Source: Tomocerus qinae (lineage: Eukaryota > Arthropoda > Collembola > Entomobryomorpha > Tomoceridae). From it: a stretch of 64,000 bases of DNA. The notes beneath the pieces were generated by a model. The model saw nothing but the letters and a program-made list of their open reading frames with translations, was not told the DNA's origin and searched no databases. A program made the position numbers and the translations under genes. Position 1 is the first letter of the stretch. Every line of letters starts with the position of its first letter. Location of the stretch: assembly GCA_020055645.1 (NCBI GenBank), contig CM034548.1, positions 40,974,296-41,038,295 of the forward strand. Direction: 5' to 3'. Positions 40,579 to 55,127 of this stretch are shown piece by piece.

Positions 40579-40687
40579 GCAGGGAGCTCCGTGGATGAGC
40601 ACCGAGAATTATGGTTTCTTATTCATTGGTTCGTAAAACGCCTCGTAAAAGGGGCAATAAAGCACTTTCATCAACGATCTGGACAAG
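40579..40687 (+). other. Possible exon, coding status unknown
   Basis: A 109-bp stretch with visibly higher GC than its surroundings, bounded by an acceptor-like GACCGACAG and a donor-like GGACAAG|GTAAAT. One frame is open throughout (starting AGSSVDEHRELWFLIHW) with no family resemblance. It does not join in phase to the ZNF367 frame, so it could only be an untranslated exon of that gene or part of another transcript. Confidence 0.2.
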
Positions 40688-43600
40688 GTAAATTCAATCA
40701 CCATTTAAAATAGAATTTCGGTGCAATTTGTCGTTACTACTACATTTACGACATATTATAATGCCATTCATATTTAGCACTATAAAATACAATCGACAAA
40801 ACTGATTTTACTTCTTAAAGTGTTTTGTCATAGCCATAAATATATGATGCCTGTTTACATGAGGTCCACTGTACAAGTTACATTTGTTTGAGATACTTAC
40901 TAGGAATGGTATTAAGGATGTCAATCTATTTACCCGTTACCCGTGATATCAAGCCAATACCAACAAATGGTGAAAAAACCTTGTAGAGCTTTCTAAAGTT
41001 TATTTACACATTGGGCCATTCTATGTGCCTGTACAGCGAAGAATACTGCTTTTATTAGGTTACGTTACTTGTTGGAAATAAAACCATTCACGTAAAGTAA
41101 AGCCGGTCATGGTATGATGGTGTGTGGAACAACCAAGCCAACGCAGCAATTGATTTTTCTTTAAGAAAATAGTCTAGCAGATAGGATTTTTCTAGTTCGT
41201 CCTAAATAATTCGTGGTCTTATACCTGGTCCTTCGAGTAACAAAGAAAAGCGAAGGACCAATTTCAGGGCTTGGAAAAGGTTTGTTTTGAAGAACCATGG
41301 GGAAACGCAGGGAGGATCCTGGGGCATACATAATGGAACTCAAGGAGTAATAAATACGCACTCTGTACTTCGTTGTTGAATTGAGGAGATCGTATGCTTG
41401 AATATAGTATAGTACAGAGAAATAGGAGAACAGAAAATCTAGTATAGTGGCCCAACATACAGAAACAAGATCACCATTTTATTTTGCATTCGGAAAGATG
41501 AGAGAAGAGCTAACGTTTGAAGCCTGCAAGACAGAAAATAGTGACGAGAGAAAGAAGAGCAATGTACGTAACACATAGTACTACATTTTGTCAGGGAAGT
41601 CAGTCCACATGAACACATTTTCCAAACAGAAAATGTTTCTAGTAATGCATTTTATTCACCTTTTCCACTACAAACACAACCAACACAGCTTACTTACATT
41701 TACGTTACGCTACGAAGAACCGAATATTTCCGACCTCAACCGGCTCCATCCATGCTGTGACGATAACCAACTTATAAAAACTGAATTGTAGTATTCTATC
41801 ATTGGATGTAACGCTACTACTTACTACTGCCTACCTAACTACAAGTACTAAATGAATCTACTTGAACAATATCATATCTCCTTCTTTCTAAATTAACCAT
41901 AGGTACTCTATACCTACTAGACTGGCTCTTCTACTATCACCACCAAGCATGCCTATACTACTTAGTTACCTCTCATCTACCATCATTCTATAGAAAACCT
42001 GCAAACTGTTTATATACTTCAATTCTTGCAACTTTTGATTGAACTACTTTTACATGCATTTATTTAATTGCTGTTTTTGAGTGCATGGCTATATGCATGT
42101 TGGCAACCATTAGATTGCAATGGCGTTTTAACCACCATTTAGCCTGCAAAAGTAAATTAATCTTGATTAATTGTCATTGTCAATTCAGCTGCATGCATAT
42201 GCATGCAAGACCACAGCCGGCCGGTCAATCTAAAAATGGCTTAAAAAATTCAATGCAAAAAATATATTATTGACAACCGCGCTATGATGCCATTATTGTA
42301 AACATATTATTATACCGCAAAAGAGCTATCACAATGTTGTAACATTGTAACTGATGTAAAAGTAAAAATGCATCTTCAATCTCACATAATATGCAATATG
42401 CAGACTTAACTAACTGACTGATGGTATAATAAATACATGGAGAATTCTTCACAGCCGCAACTTACATGGAAAACAATAATAAGATACTAATACGTAGTAC
42501 ATCATAGCAAGTTCTTTAACTACACCCAATTACTCAATTATCCCTAATAGTAAATAAACGACCAAATTGGCATCAATAACATAAACGTCCGTTGATTATG
42601 TCATAATTTCAAGGCATGATAAGAGTTCAAATTATCTGTCCTTTAAATATTAATTGAAATATTTAATGAACCATATACTGTGATAACGAATACTTCCAAC
42701 AGAAAGAGTTACATCCTTCTAACCAAACTCTCGTAGACATTTCCCAGAAAATAAAGAATCATTTTAGAACTTTTTATATATGTTTGACTAATAGTTTATC
42801 ATAGCTATGAGGATTGAAGTATACAAAAAAATCGCTACAAGTTTTGGATCTCAAAATATTTGAAATAGAAAAGTGTTACAACATTTTGTGATTTACAAAC
42901 TTAATAATTTTTCAATAAAACTGATACTGCAACTGCTTAAATGTTATGTAGAAAAATATTCTGTACGAGCTTTACACTGTAAACTTCAGCCTTTGATTAG
43001 ATTATCATATGCAATCATCGCAGATTATCATCATATTCTTCTTTGTTTAAATGAATATCTCAAAAGTTATCTCTCAAGTTATTAATTATATCGAAGAAAG
43101 TGCACTTTCTCCTCTCTGAATGCATTTTCTATGCTGCTAGATCAAAATGCCAACTCATGAGTGTTACTAAGACAAGTACAAATATTTGTCTCATTTATGA
43201 TTATTCATGACCCTGGAATGAAGTTATTCTTAATAACATGAAATTTGCCTAATTTACGAATAGAAAATGATACTATAATAGGAAATTTTATCTAAGATAG
43301 ATTTTAGTAACAGAGTTACAATTGAATTATACAATTATTGAAACAATTGAATAATTTAAAATCAAATAAATTTCTCTGTGAAGTTAATGGGAAATTTTGA
43401 TGGCATGGACTTAATGACAAAACCTTTGTTATAATTCATTCCCATTGTAATAATGATTGCTTTCTAAGAGACTTTCATAATTCGCAATTGACATAAATCA
43501 CTTTTTGAAAGTTCTGTTTCATTAGTCATATCCATTTAGTCACATAAGACCTTCATACTAGTTTCCCAATACTTGTCTCAATAAGTTTCTTACTTAATGG

Positions 43601-45406
43601 TGGCTAGATATGGAAAAAAGTATTTTAAATTATTCTCCAGGTCACCAGATAGATGGTTGATAGAAAAGGGCGTTTTAGTATATGACCGCTTTGCAATTTA
43701 TATGACTAAATCGGTAGATTGATTACAATTTTTTCACAATTTAAACTAGATCGAAGCGATACGCTCGCGAAATTTAACATCCCTTGGCTAAATAGTACAT
43801 ATAGTACAGGTAAACTGGAGCATTTTCATTGTATAAGTAAACCACTATACATAATGTTTAGGTATGTTAATTAATTTATTCATCTTAAAGAAACACATCC
43901 CTGACCCAAACACATTAGAGGCAAAGTTTTGCGCTCATGAGCTTTGTTTCGCTCCTATTAGTCATCCAAATTACTATTGAGATGTAATTACCTGATAAAT
44001 CATACACAAAGCCTAAAACCATGGAAAAATCCAAAAGTATAAAATGTCACAATGGATTTTGCAATAATAGCAAACCTATCGAACGTAATTTGAGCATGTT
44101 ATTGGTAGTCTATAAGTTTTCTACGCATAAAATTTGTATACCAAGTACACACGTAAAAAACTATTTTTAACCATTGTAGCATTACTTTTGGTGCACAAAA
44201 CGTGTAAATGTCGCAATAAAAAAACGGAACTCAGAACACTAACAAGATTCCTTATGGATTAGGTCCATGAATTTTAAAATTTTCTAAAAAATTAAAATTT
44301 GACCGAATTGTTTAATGGAATAGACTATTTCTACCATGCACTAACCCATTGGTTCTCATTGCTCCACAGAAAAACAGTCTACACAAGTTCCCTATGTGAT
44401 GATACCAATGCGTCTTAAAATTAATATTTTGGACAATGACACACCATGAAATAAAGTAAACCGTATTTATCGTTATTAAGAAGGTTAAAATTTTCATACC
44501 TGTTGGTTGCAGAATAAAAGTTAGGATTTAAAAGATTTTTGAGCAGGACATTTAAGCACAGAAGAGCTAGTATTCTCTACTTGAGTGAAGAAAAACTGAT
44601 CGGTCTAAAGTTGGACTCCCTCGAATGCCCTGGCTAGCCAAAATCATCTACTCCACAACATATTAAGACATACATGCAGGATACATAGACTACAATACAT
44701 TCAACACACTTCCATCCATTCTGGAGCACACCACCGCCATAGTGTAGTTCCTCAACAATGTGACCAGAGAGCCGAAGAGTAGGCAGGAAGCATGCGACGA
44801 ATTTCAAGTTTCTTCTTAGTGGTCAAAGAAATTATCAAGAGTTGGGTATGAAAAATGCTGAGCAGGTTCTTCCAAGTTACGAGACACCGTCATCACCCCT
44901 CGCAAGCCAATTTCGAATCACCTGCTACATCTACCAAACGTCGTTTCCATGAGCCATCGATTTAACATTGCTTATGCTTGGTCGATATGTTTGTCTACAC
45001 TTTTAGAAAAATGTTCCTGTGCCATCTAGGTAGGTTCCAATATTCGACATTGAAGAACATTCCCTGGCTTCTGCCTCTACGTAGTAAAATATTGTTTGAG
45101 TGATCCACATCAACACCCATTTGGATTTCTACAGGGTCACTCGGTTACTGCTACATGGACCTACATGGACTTCTAATATACCCATTCTAAATTATTGGAA
45201 AAAATGCCAGCCTCAATAAACCCTTAAATAATAATACTACTTGACTTACATTATTTTACTTATTACTTTTGATGCAGGCTTTTGGCTTCTAAACTAAACT
45301 ATCAAAACTTCAATGGCAAAATCAATAGCAACATTTCAGAAATATTATAATATTATAATCTTAACAGAAACCAAAATTCTGACCGATTTTGTCATCAATA
45401 TTAATT

Positions 45407-45583
45407 AACTAGTATTTTACCCGTCCTACGAGCGGGTGCTATAAATTAAATAGTATTTTACCCGTCCTACGAACGGGTGCTATAAATTAACTAGTATTTA
45501 GCTCGTCCTACGGATTGGGCTATTAATTAACTAGTATTTAGCTCGTCCTACGGATTGGGCTATTAATTAACTAGTACTTAGCC
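45407..45583. repeat. Tandem repeat of 40-41-bp hairpin units
   Basis: Four units, plus a truncated fifth, start AACTAGTATTT (or AAATAGTATTT) and carry a small inverted motif: ACCCGTCCTACGAGCGGGT in the first two, GCTCGTCCTACGGATTGGGC in the next two. The array is followed at once by a longer hairpin, TTTTCCTTGCGGAAAGAGCAAGGAAAA (two runs that pair with each other), near 45594. The 3' hairpin after repeats is suggestive of a Helitron-like or other non-autonomous element end, but I could not find the other end. Confidence 0.7.
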
Positions 45584-48500
45584 CGTCATATTAATTTTCC
45601 TTGCGGAAAGAGCAAGGAAAATTGATTTTTTGAATATTGTTGTTTCATTATTCCACTACGCTGGTACATAAACACTAGATAGAAATTACTAGCGCTATAT
45701 ATATTATGTAAATAAAACACAAAGCACAAAGGATTTTATGCGTTACTGATAGATAACCCTGTAATAGTGCTGCCTTGAAACACATTATACAGCTTTTTTG
45801 TAGACTCGTGTTTTCTGTAGTCCTCTGCAGGTTGAAGATGTTAAGCCAACCCCTTAAGAAACTTCTGAAAATGTAGCGCCAAGCCAACTGCCCTGTCCCT
45901 CGTAAACCGACCCCCTCAACCTTACTACAATTTACAATACAATATGTTACGCACACATTTAATTTTCCATGCATGTGGCTGTTTCCTTATGAATTTTAAA
46001 TGCTCTATGCGGAGTTTCTACTGATTGGGTAAGTTTTCCCTCGTTGAATGTATTGCGAGGGAAATTGAGGAGCAGAGCATGTTTCCTATTAAATCCCGCT
46101 CTAAAACCTTTTGTTAGAAACGGTATTTTTACTACCACACCACACACACATTATATGTAGCATAGGGATATTATATGTATTTATTGCATTGTATTGTTTG
46201 TATATAATTCGAATGTTATGAATGTACCCTAATACACACCAAGTACAAATTAGCGCACTTTTAACTTTTACGTTCTACAGTCTCAACATTTTAAAACACA
46301 ATGAAGCATCTTTCTATCTCGGTTCTCTTGCCCGTGTTATCTCTTTTATTCAAGAATTTAACTCGTCCCATACACAACAAAACAGTTTAAAGTCGTTAGT
46401 GACGGCGGCAACAACTTTTCTCTTTACTCTTTCCACAAAATAACTTGAAACTTAATCCTTTTTACTTCTTATTACAATTTCATTACCATTAACTCCAACA
46501 CAATTATCATAACAATTTGCGGTTAGTGGTTAATTAGTGTCCATGCAATAATAGAAATCATGAGCTAATTAGTAGCTCCATTTTAATCCAATTTAATCAC
46601 GCGTTGTGACCATCATTAACATACTCCACAGTTATAAGTTTCCGATTTCCTGACACTGCCAACAGTTTAAACTGCCTTAACAATCAGTCTTCTAGTATGA
46701 TAAAAGAATAAGTTGTCGCTATCGTATTTTGGGTCCAACTAAAGTAAATTTACAGCAGTTATTAACTGGTAAGTAAACATTTATTTTTTAGCGTGTAATT
46801 ATGGTTAGTGAGTGCAATGATGCTTCTCATATTAAATAGGCCTTTGTAAATCAATAGATAGTTAAATATGCATCTAAAATTTTAAAAATTCAAGTCTGAG
46901 TAAGTTAACGTTTCAAATAACATTAATACCAAGTCATTGAATATCGTCTCAGTATGCTAAGAAGTTACTCTGTGGAGCTAACTACATAAAGACACATACA
47001 AAACAGCATTCTGTAACGTTCGTTGATGTTATTCCATTAGATAACAAATCAATACCATTACTTTCAGTCGGATCAGTTACATACATTCGGTTTCAGTATT
47101 AATTTACCAAAACGATCTCACATCACAGCATAAGTCACGCAGTAGTGGAATAATGATGTAATAAATAGCGATGTGCACTGTGCACTTGTTGCATCACTAT
47201 TCTAATATAATGTAATGTATGGTTGATAGTGTGCGCAGTTTAAGAGCTATTCTTAGCCCGTATTTAAGTTAATCGCATTTTGCTTATAATATAGAGAATC
47301 CATTGTATGAACACGATCACCAAGTATACAGATCTTCTTGGTGCCGATATTTAGTTCAGTTTAATTCTTATAAACCTATATGTGCAAAGTACAATTAGCA
47401 ACTCCTTTGCCTTTACCTACTCCATATATTTAAATTAAGCTACACTTGGGAATCTTTTGCGATGCAACTTTTCATTAAACCTCTCTCAATCTCACTCAAC
47501 TCAGCTTCCTTTGCTGTATCTGTCTCAGTCTCACTAACATACTTCTATCCTCTAATCTCATCTCTGTATCAAGGCTATATCTGTACATGGCATAATATGT
47601 AACTGCACTGCAGTTAGCATTTGTACACGATTACTCTAATTTATTTATAATGGTATATAGGCTATTAAAATATTTGTGCATGCATACTGCATATAGTTAT
47701 GTTATTAAACGCTGAAGAATTTATTAACACAGAAATGCATGTAATTTGTAATTAAGGGAGTCTTTGTATCCAGTTTCCACAGTTAGTTCATCTTGGCGGT
47801 CTTACAGCAAAGTCTTTAGCCATGCCACACAAAAGGTCCCTACTTTCCTTGTACACTGTCTAATAATAATCATTAGTTTTTAATCTTGTGGTTTCGATTA
47901 AGTTGTGGATTCTTGTCACAGAGCAGGTGACAATCTGTATGTATTTTCTGCTTTAAAATGAAGGAGACTATTTCAGGATCATTTTAAAGCTTGAACTAAC
48001 GTAAACTTACCATTATTATGACAATTACTACGCACGACTTTCTTGCGACTAGCAAGTTGCAACTTACGCCAACGCTAAGACTCTAATACACGGGCAATGA
48101 ATGAGATGAGAATTAGGAATGACTCTTCCTCTCCTCTTCTGATTCTACGACGGAATATCATTCTGCCCCAAATAATTGTGGGGTAAAGAACTGTTTAACA
48201 TATTTACGATTTGCGGCTGACTGCACTAATTACTGTAGTTACTATACGAAAACGACAGTTACTAAGAGGAAAGGAAAACAAATATACAAAATTTGTTTTT
48301 GACTTGTAAAGCATATTTTTACATGATAAAAGTGTACGCTTTCCTAGGTACTCTATAAATAGGCACAAGCCTAGAGGAAATGGTACAGTTAGGTAAGACA
48401 ACAACTTTGTGGCGGGTACAATAAGTATGTACCTATCTAGAGATGCTCTTCGTACCTATATTTATATATGGCTACAGAAACTGAGAGTGGTCTCATATTG

Positions 48501-51500
48501 AATTGAACAATATAAACGATTCATTTCATGTACCCTTTAATAGTATTATAACTGTTAAGTAATATTTCTCGTATTATATATGGTAGAAATTAGATTTTTA
48601 AAAGTATTGTGCAACCTAACTAAAGTTTTGTTGAATGAAATTGCCATTCAGTTAGTAGTTAATGAAAATTGAGAGCATTAGACTCCATTTAATACTAATA
48701 TGACTTCAAACAGAATAGCATGGATGATATTATAGGTTTATTTGCATTGGAAACTGTAGATAGTACTAAAATTAAGATGACGTCTGTATCAACCAAAAAA
48801 CTAAATGGTCTTATGAGGATAATCAGATAGTCTCAATCTGTTTATATGTCATGTATTATGTCTGCGACGCAAAGAATAAGTTCATAAATAAATACATTAA
48901 AGCAAACAGCAGCAGAGTTATGTAAAGTTATTTGTTCAACTCTTTAAAATGGGTTTAGATGTAAAGTAGTGAACTGTGTGTTATTATAAGTAAGCAGTTT
49001 TCTGCCATGTCCATTCATTTGCTCGTTCAAAAAATGTTAAATGCACGAATCAGTTAAAAAGATTAATTACCAGTGATATAATTATAATGCAAAAATATCC
49101 TCATACTTCCAGTTTTAAATATTAAAATACTTTTTTGCCATCCTTTTCTAAGTAAGATTAATCTTGACAGTAAATTGCAGCCTAAACCTAAAAGAGACAA
49201 AAATAATAAGATATACTGTGAATGTATGATGATTCCACTGTTCCACGTAATGACTTAGCAATGTTTGTTTCAATTAGATCAAGACACTCTCCATAACATG
49301 CGACATCGCTTCGTCACAAAGCTATCATTCATTCATAATAAATCGTTAATTTATTAGGAGTATATAATATGTCTGTAACGTTTATATGTTTAAAATCGTT
49401 TTGCTTTTATCTTTAGATAAAAAGGAAAATTAATTTATAAAACATCATAAAAGCAGTTGTTTGAGTATGTCTGCCTCTCTGTCTGTATTCGGTTAGCTTA
49501 AGACTTAAAAATTAAACTACTAGGTACTCTATTTACATTCTTGTGCTTTCATTACGTTCTCTAAGTCGCTCTGACTCTGACTTCTTTCTGTGCCATTGTA
49601 AAGTTCTCATTCTATTACATTTAGTCAAAGCCTTATTGTCTCTAAAGTATTCACATGCAGAAACAAAACTGTCTTTAGTGAATTGCAGGATTTCCATAAG
49701 GGAAAATGTTAATATTATACAGTCACTTTTGAGAAGTAAATACCAGATTATAATTTCAAACTTTTACATAAAAATACTTTTAATCTAACTGGCATTACAT
49801 CCAACAACGGACACTTTCTTCATTAATCTCATGGTAAGTTCTAGATATACCTGTTTCTTTTAGCAAAAATATTAGGCAAAGTACTGGTTGGTAGTTTTTA
49901 GATGTAATAGATAAGTTGTCCGGAAGGAAGTTACAGTTGTATTTCAATTGAGAATTCTCTACGTGCAATCTGGAACTCTGGAGCGTAAAAATTGTCATTC
50001 ATAAACAGCTTTGCACATTTTTGATGTACTCATGCATGGGAAAAGCTGATTAATAGAATAATGCTAGGAGTTGATTCAATATTCATGATATTTGCGAGGA
50101 AGCAGTTTATAATTTTTCTTGTCTACATTGTGGAGTATATAATTTAGGAATAGGTTATGATTTTGTGCAGTTTTATGTACATGTCGGTTGATATATACAT
50201 GACATACACTTGTTCTCTTTTGGCATTAGTAAATATCAGAAGGTATGAGGAGCACTTGTTTGCTTTTTTAAGAATTTATACACAAGGTACATAAAGTACA
50301 GTAGTATATTAGTATTTATAAATTTTTTATGCATAGTTGACCTTATTTTGCGTTATCTGTCTCAATCTTATGGTAATCACTTTTATACTTATATAGCAAC
50401 TCTAATTTTTCCATTTCTGCAAAAATTGCATTGGTTGAATGCGTGGGAAAATCCTGCCCGCCTTAAAGGTTGTTATATCAGCTCTGTCCACTAAATCAAT
50501 TTAGACTGTTTATACTACATGACATTAGAAAAGAATTTTTAACATCAACATAAGTGGACGCTATTACATTCAACTCAACGACTCTACCATGTAATAGGAG
50601 AGCCTACTCGTACGTGCTAATAGGAAAGCCACAATAACAACACCAACAATAATATCTATTTCATTGCATTATTGTTGTAATGTATATTGTGTGGATAGGT
50701 AGTCATAACTTATTTTGTTTTGTCGGTCTATGCTTACGTTTTAGTCGATAAGAATAGCTGCTCAAGAAAAAATTAATAAGTGTTATCGAAGAATCTTACT
50801 TCCTCAGTGTTCGGTAAGTTATCTGGTAAGCACTTTCATGTCTGCCAGTTGGTAAGCATAATATATGATGAGGATCAGAGGTCAACCAGTATCTCAGAAT
50901 TGGAACTGAAAGGCGAACTTAGACAGGACAGGATATTACGATGGATAAAGAATAACACATCTCATGCCCACTTTTTAACAATTTGAGTACCTATCATCGT
51001 TTCTATGCATTGTACTCCATTTCGTACAAAGGATATTACTACTGTACTAACTTCGGTGGCCCTACCATATCCATACTACGTGCACGCACATGATTTCATA
51101 AAATTGCTGCTTCTTGTTTATTTTGTTACGCTTTTCCGTGTGTAGAAAGGAAAAGGAAACCTTAATACAATATGTATAATAATAATGAAAGACTTGAAAA
51201 ATTTAGAAAAATAAACTTGAACTTAATTACCATGCTATATAAGATGGGACGCTAAGAGATAGGCCTACTACTAGTGCTTGATATTGATATTATTACTATT
51301 ATGGATATGAATAGTAGGTGTTTCTTTCATTAAAATCCCTAATTTTTCCTAGACGTTTCCCGTTAACTCGTTTTTATCATTTTACCGGGAAAATGTTGTC
51401 CATTGTCTTCATCTGGCTGTAGTGTTGCAGAATCTAGATGCAGTAACATTTGTATAATTAATAATTACCCTTGTCCGTTTTAAGGATGAATCTTTGAATA

Positions 51501-52753
51501 CTTGTTGGTTTTTTGCGAAGCAAGTAATTACAGCTACTGTTTTCTTGGTCCATGCAATTGTGTCTATGAAGATCAAAGCATAGTTTAAAAAAATGTGCAG
51601 AAGTCTTTGTTCCGCATCATCAGCCAAGTTCTATTTTCCCTGCATTTGCCACTTGGTTGTTAGTATAGCTATATAGGTACATAGTATAATTTACCCTTAC
51701 GTTAGTGCACTTTGGTCCTGGTCCTGATAATGTTTCACTGACGGCTAGTTTTGTGTACGGAAAAATGAGAGAATGTACCATTTACATGGTATTAAAAAAG
51801 TTATATGTGTTATGTCTAGATAGTTATCAAGAAGTTTTTAATGAAAGAACGTCTGTTTAACTTGACTTAGTGCTGTCTCTCATAATATTTGCTATGGACC
51901 ATCAACAACAACCTATTTAATTTTTCTAAGGCTGACATGTCCTTCTTATACGATTAGCCGTTTACTATTCACCATATGGTGTCTGCCCCACTCCCTTCTG
52001 CCGTATCAGCCTGCTAATGCTGGCCAACCTTTTTAGGAGTTAAACCGTCCAACGAAAAAGATATCCAATTGTTTGCAATTGCATCTCCATATAAGTAGCA
52101 GGAGTAGGCAAAGTAACCTAATAAAACAAGTACCTCTCTGCTTTTTGCACCTATGACGGGGCAAGCATTATATTTATGAGCTGTTTTTCCTATGCTTTTA
52201 AATTGCGCTATTGTTTTAGTCTGTTCCGTGCAGTGGAAATTAGTGCAGACTTGCTGACACGTTAGGAAAGAAAGTAGAACCTGAGAGGGACTAGGTCTCG
52301 AAAGGAAAATTCTGTCTCTCATATGTTGTAAAAATGAGGAATTCAATATTATGTAGATGTATTTTTGAAAGTCTGTTCTGTCTGGAATAAGAGTCCCTCG
52401 TACGTGTGCATAAAACGGTTATCTATAATGCTAGTCTCATTATACAGATATGTAATATTATTATGTTTGAGTAAGTAGCGTGGCCATTGATGGATGTATG
52501 AGTTTATTAAAGTTAAGTGGTTTGCAAAATGCTTTTGCAACTGTCTATATAGTTATAGTGTGTTGACAACATTTAAGTGCAATATACCTAACAGTATGTA
52601 TATGAATGGGTAAATTGAGTTGAACTGGAGTGAACCAAGTTCAACAAAGATTAGCTCTTGGGATAATAATGTAAATGTAACGTAATAAATAGGTTTTCCT
52701 AACCATCTAATGACCCTATGTTTTTGCTGCAGATAAACATAAAGCTGAGAGAC

Positions 52754-55127
52754 ATGAGTAGCAGTATTGCACTTGCGGACTCCACAACCAACATCCCTGC
52801 AATATCAGTCAAACATTCGACAAAGAAGGTGAAAGACAAGAAGCAAGACACTGCCAAAGACAACATGTCAGCAGTAAATATCACCCCGTCAGTTCCCAAA
52901 GATGAAGATTGGATGGAAATGGACTCGAGCTCACGTTGCTCGAGTGGGGCTCAAAGTCCGGACTCGGACGGAGAAAAAAGAAGAGGTCGACCCCGCTCAG
53001 ATGTCGTCGTCAGTCTCATGCTCCAAGGATCTGCATCTCCCAGCTCTATCAAGTGCCAATTCTGTGCACGCGTCTTCCCGCGGGAGAAGTCTCTCCAGGC
53101 TCATCTCAGAACCCACACCGGAGAGAAACCCTACATCTGCGACTTCCCCGACTGCGGAAGGGCCTTCACACAGAGTGGCCAGTTGAAAACACACCAGAGA
53201 CTTCATGCTGGGGAAAAGCCTTTTGTCTGCTCCCATCCTGGGTAAGATGCCTTATTCACTTGCAATTCCACTATTGGACCACTTGACCGCTTATTTATTT
53301 CTGGGTTTTTGTTCTTTTGTAGATGCTCCGTCAGATTCACTCATGCCAACCGTCATTGCCCGTCCCATCCAAATGCTCTGTTAAAGCGCTGCTATGACTT
53401 TGTACTACGACCTGTTATCAACAATGACACTGCCCAGGGTGAACAAATTAAACAGTGGCTTGAAAGGTGAGTGGAGTCCATACAGAATTTTATTATTTTA
53501 TATGCCGTCGTCTGGCTAGTTGCTAATTACATAAAATCATAAGCTTATTCGCCGTTATCTGTGGAGCATAAGTGGTTTGACAGACTATTAATATATGTAG
53601 GTAGATAAAGTGAGGGCAAGCGGTGCATATATAGTTAGTGATGGAGATACTTTATATAACAAGCTGGAGATCATACTGTGCATATAGATACAATCAAAAA
53701 CATGTTTGCATAATGCATGCAAATAAAAATGTTAAAGTATTGTGGTCTTAAAGTGACACATTGCTCATTTTAGTGTATGATGTACCTCCACGGCGTAATC
53801 TTTTATATGGTATAATATATTATCTATAGTTAGCAATAAAGTCATATCCGGTCAAAAGGATTGTTAGTTAAGCTAATAAATGGTTTATAGCCAACTGAAA
53901 ATGAATGATACGATGGAGCCAGATAATTATGCGGAGTCAAGTGTTTACGAGTAGACAAAATATTTGCGCAAATAAATCTGTTTGTTGAGTGGAGGCTTAT
54001 GGATTTTTAAACTCGTTATCAGTAAGTGTGATTGTCCCTTTACAAGACGCATTAGTGTGGGCTACTCTGTTTGTCTACTCGCAATATTAGCATAAGCATA
54101 AAATACAGTCAAAATACTTGATTTTTTACTAAATCTGGAATGATTTTGTTTGACTAGGTATAAAAAGGAGCGGGAGCAGGCGTCGAAAGGCTGCACAACT
54201 GTAACAAAAAGCAAATCCCGTTCGAAGAAACGCCGAGCTGACTCACTCTCTTTGTGCGATGCTCAAGAGCAGCAAGAGAATATGGTAGAGATAGACAGGC
54301 TCCTGTCTCTCGAGAATTGCAATCCAGATGAGAAGCCGTTAAACACTTCATTCAGCAGCCCTACAAAATCAGCATTTAATTTCTCCAAATACGGCAGCAA
54401 CAATAATATCAACAATAGCTCTTTCGAGTGTCCTTCGATCAACTCTGTAGCAAGTCCTGCTGATCTGTCAGACGAAAATATCTATGATAAGAACACTCAA
54501 GGAGGCTACTCGGTCCCTCAGAATAGCAGTTACTCTCTCAGTCAGCCCTCTACTCCAGTTACTCCAATGGGAGTAAATAAACTTGGGAACTGCATGACTA
54601 CTTCCACACCGACATCCACGAGCAACTGGTCTTCCAACAGTCCGCAAACCTCCCGTCCTGCGAAATTGAAGCGGAGGTGGTTGGAAGCCGCCTTAGAACA
54701 ATCAGTTCACGATGATTCAGGCATCGGCCTTGAAATGCAACAATCAGCAAACTCGTCCTATTTTTACAATAATGAACCAGTAGGCAATCATGATCACAAT
54801 AGCAATAGCATTAATATTAATCATAATCATAGCAACTTATATTCTCCCAGCCCTAACCAAACTCAATTTGTACAGCAGCAAAGTATCGATAATCGTAGCT
54901 TAGAAATATATCGGACCCAGAAGGTCGGCCAAATGCGTCCATCAGTTCTTGTCATGGCTCCTTCGGGTCCTCAGCAAATTTGCAACATGAACACTGAGAC
55001 TACCAATGGCAATATTAGTACCAGTAGCAATAGCGATTATGGCTACTATGAACAGAAATATTGCGCTCAGGATGGGATGATTAGAGTTGGTTGGAGTACT
55101 CCAGGAACTGACACTGACAATCAGTAA
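52754..55127 (+). CDS. ZNF367: C2H2 zinc-finger transcription factor ZNF367
   Basis: Nuclear transcription factor of the ZNF367 (ZFF29) family. Exons: 52754-53241, 53323-53466 and 54158-55127; phases agree, giving 533 residues (human about 350). An RRGRPRSDVV motif precedes the fingers. Two canonical fingers lie near residues 100-153 (CQFCARVFPREKSLQAHLRTH; CDFPDCGRAFTQSGQLKTH...). A third, atypical CSHPGCSVRFTHANRHCPSHP is a family hallmark, followed by LKRCYDFVLRP. The last exon is Ser/Asn/Gln-rich and includes ALEQSVHDDSGIG; its length accounts for the excess over human. A splice acceptor (TTTTTGCTGCAG) ends at 52732, so upstream untranslated exons are expected. The stop overlaps a donor-like CA|GTAAGC, so an alternative longer C-terminus cannot be excluded. 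Confidence 0.93.

Larger units (their letters stand above)
39477..52753. other. Long AT-rich interval between divergent SERBP1 and ZNF367
   Basis: About 13 kb with no supportable protein exon. It contains a possible exon (40579-40687), a 10-bp-arm hairpin at 41226-41260, a block of more complex sequence at about 44500-45200, and a hairpin-unit tandem repeat at 45407-45583. An acceptor immediately before the first ZNF367 coding exon implies that at least part of this is a ZNF367 5' intron and regulatory DNA. Confidence 0.5.

Noticed and set aside
41226..41260. 10-bp-arm hairpin (TGGTCCTTCG)
   Set aside because: Short arms that do not extend; could be chance in 64 kb, so not listed as an element.
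52902..53286. Two further plus-strand frames overlapping the zinc fingers
   Set aside because: Frame-shifted readings of the ZNF367 exon; the zinc-finger frame is unambiguous.
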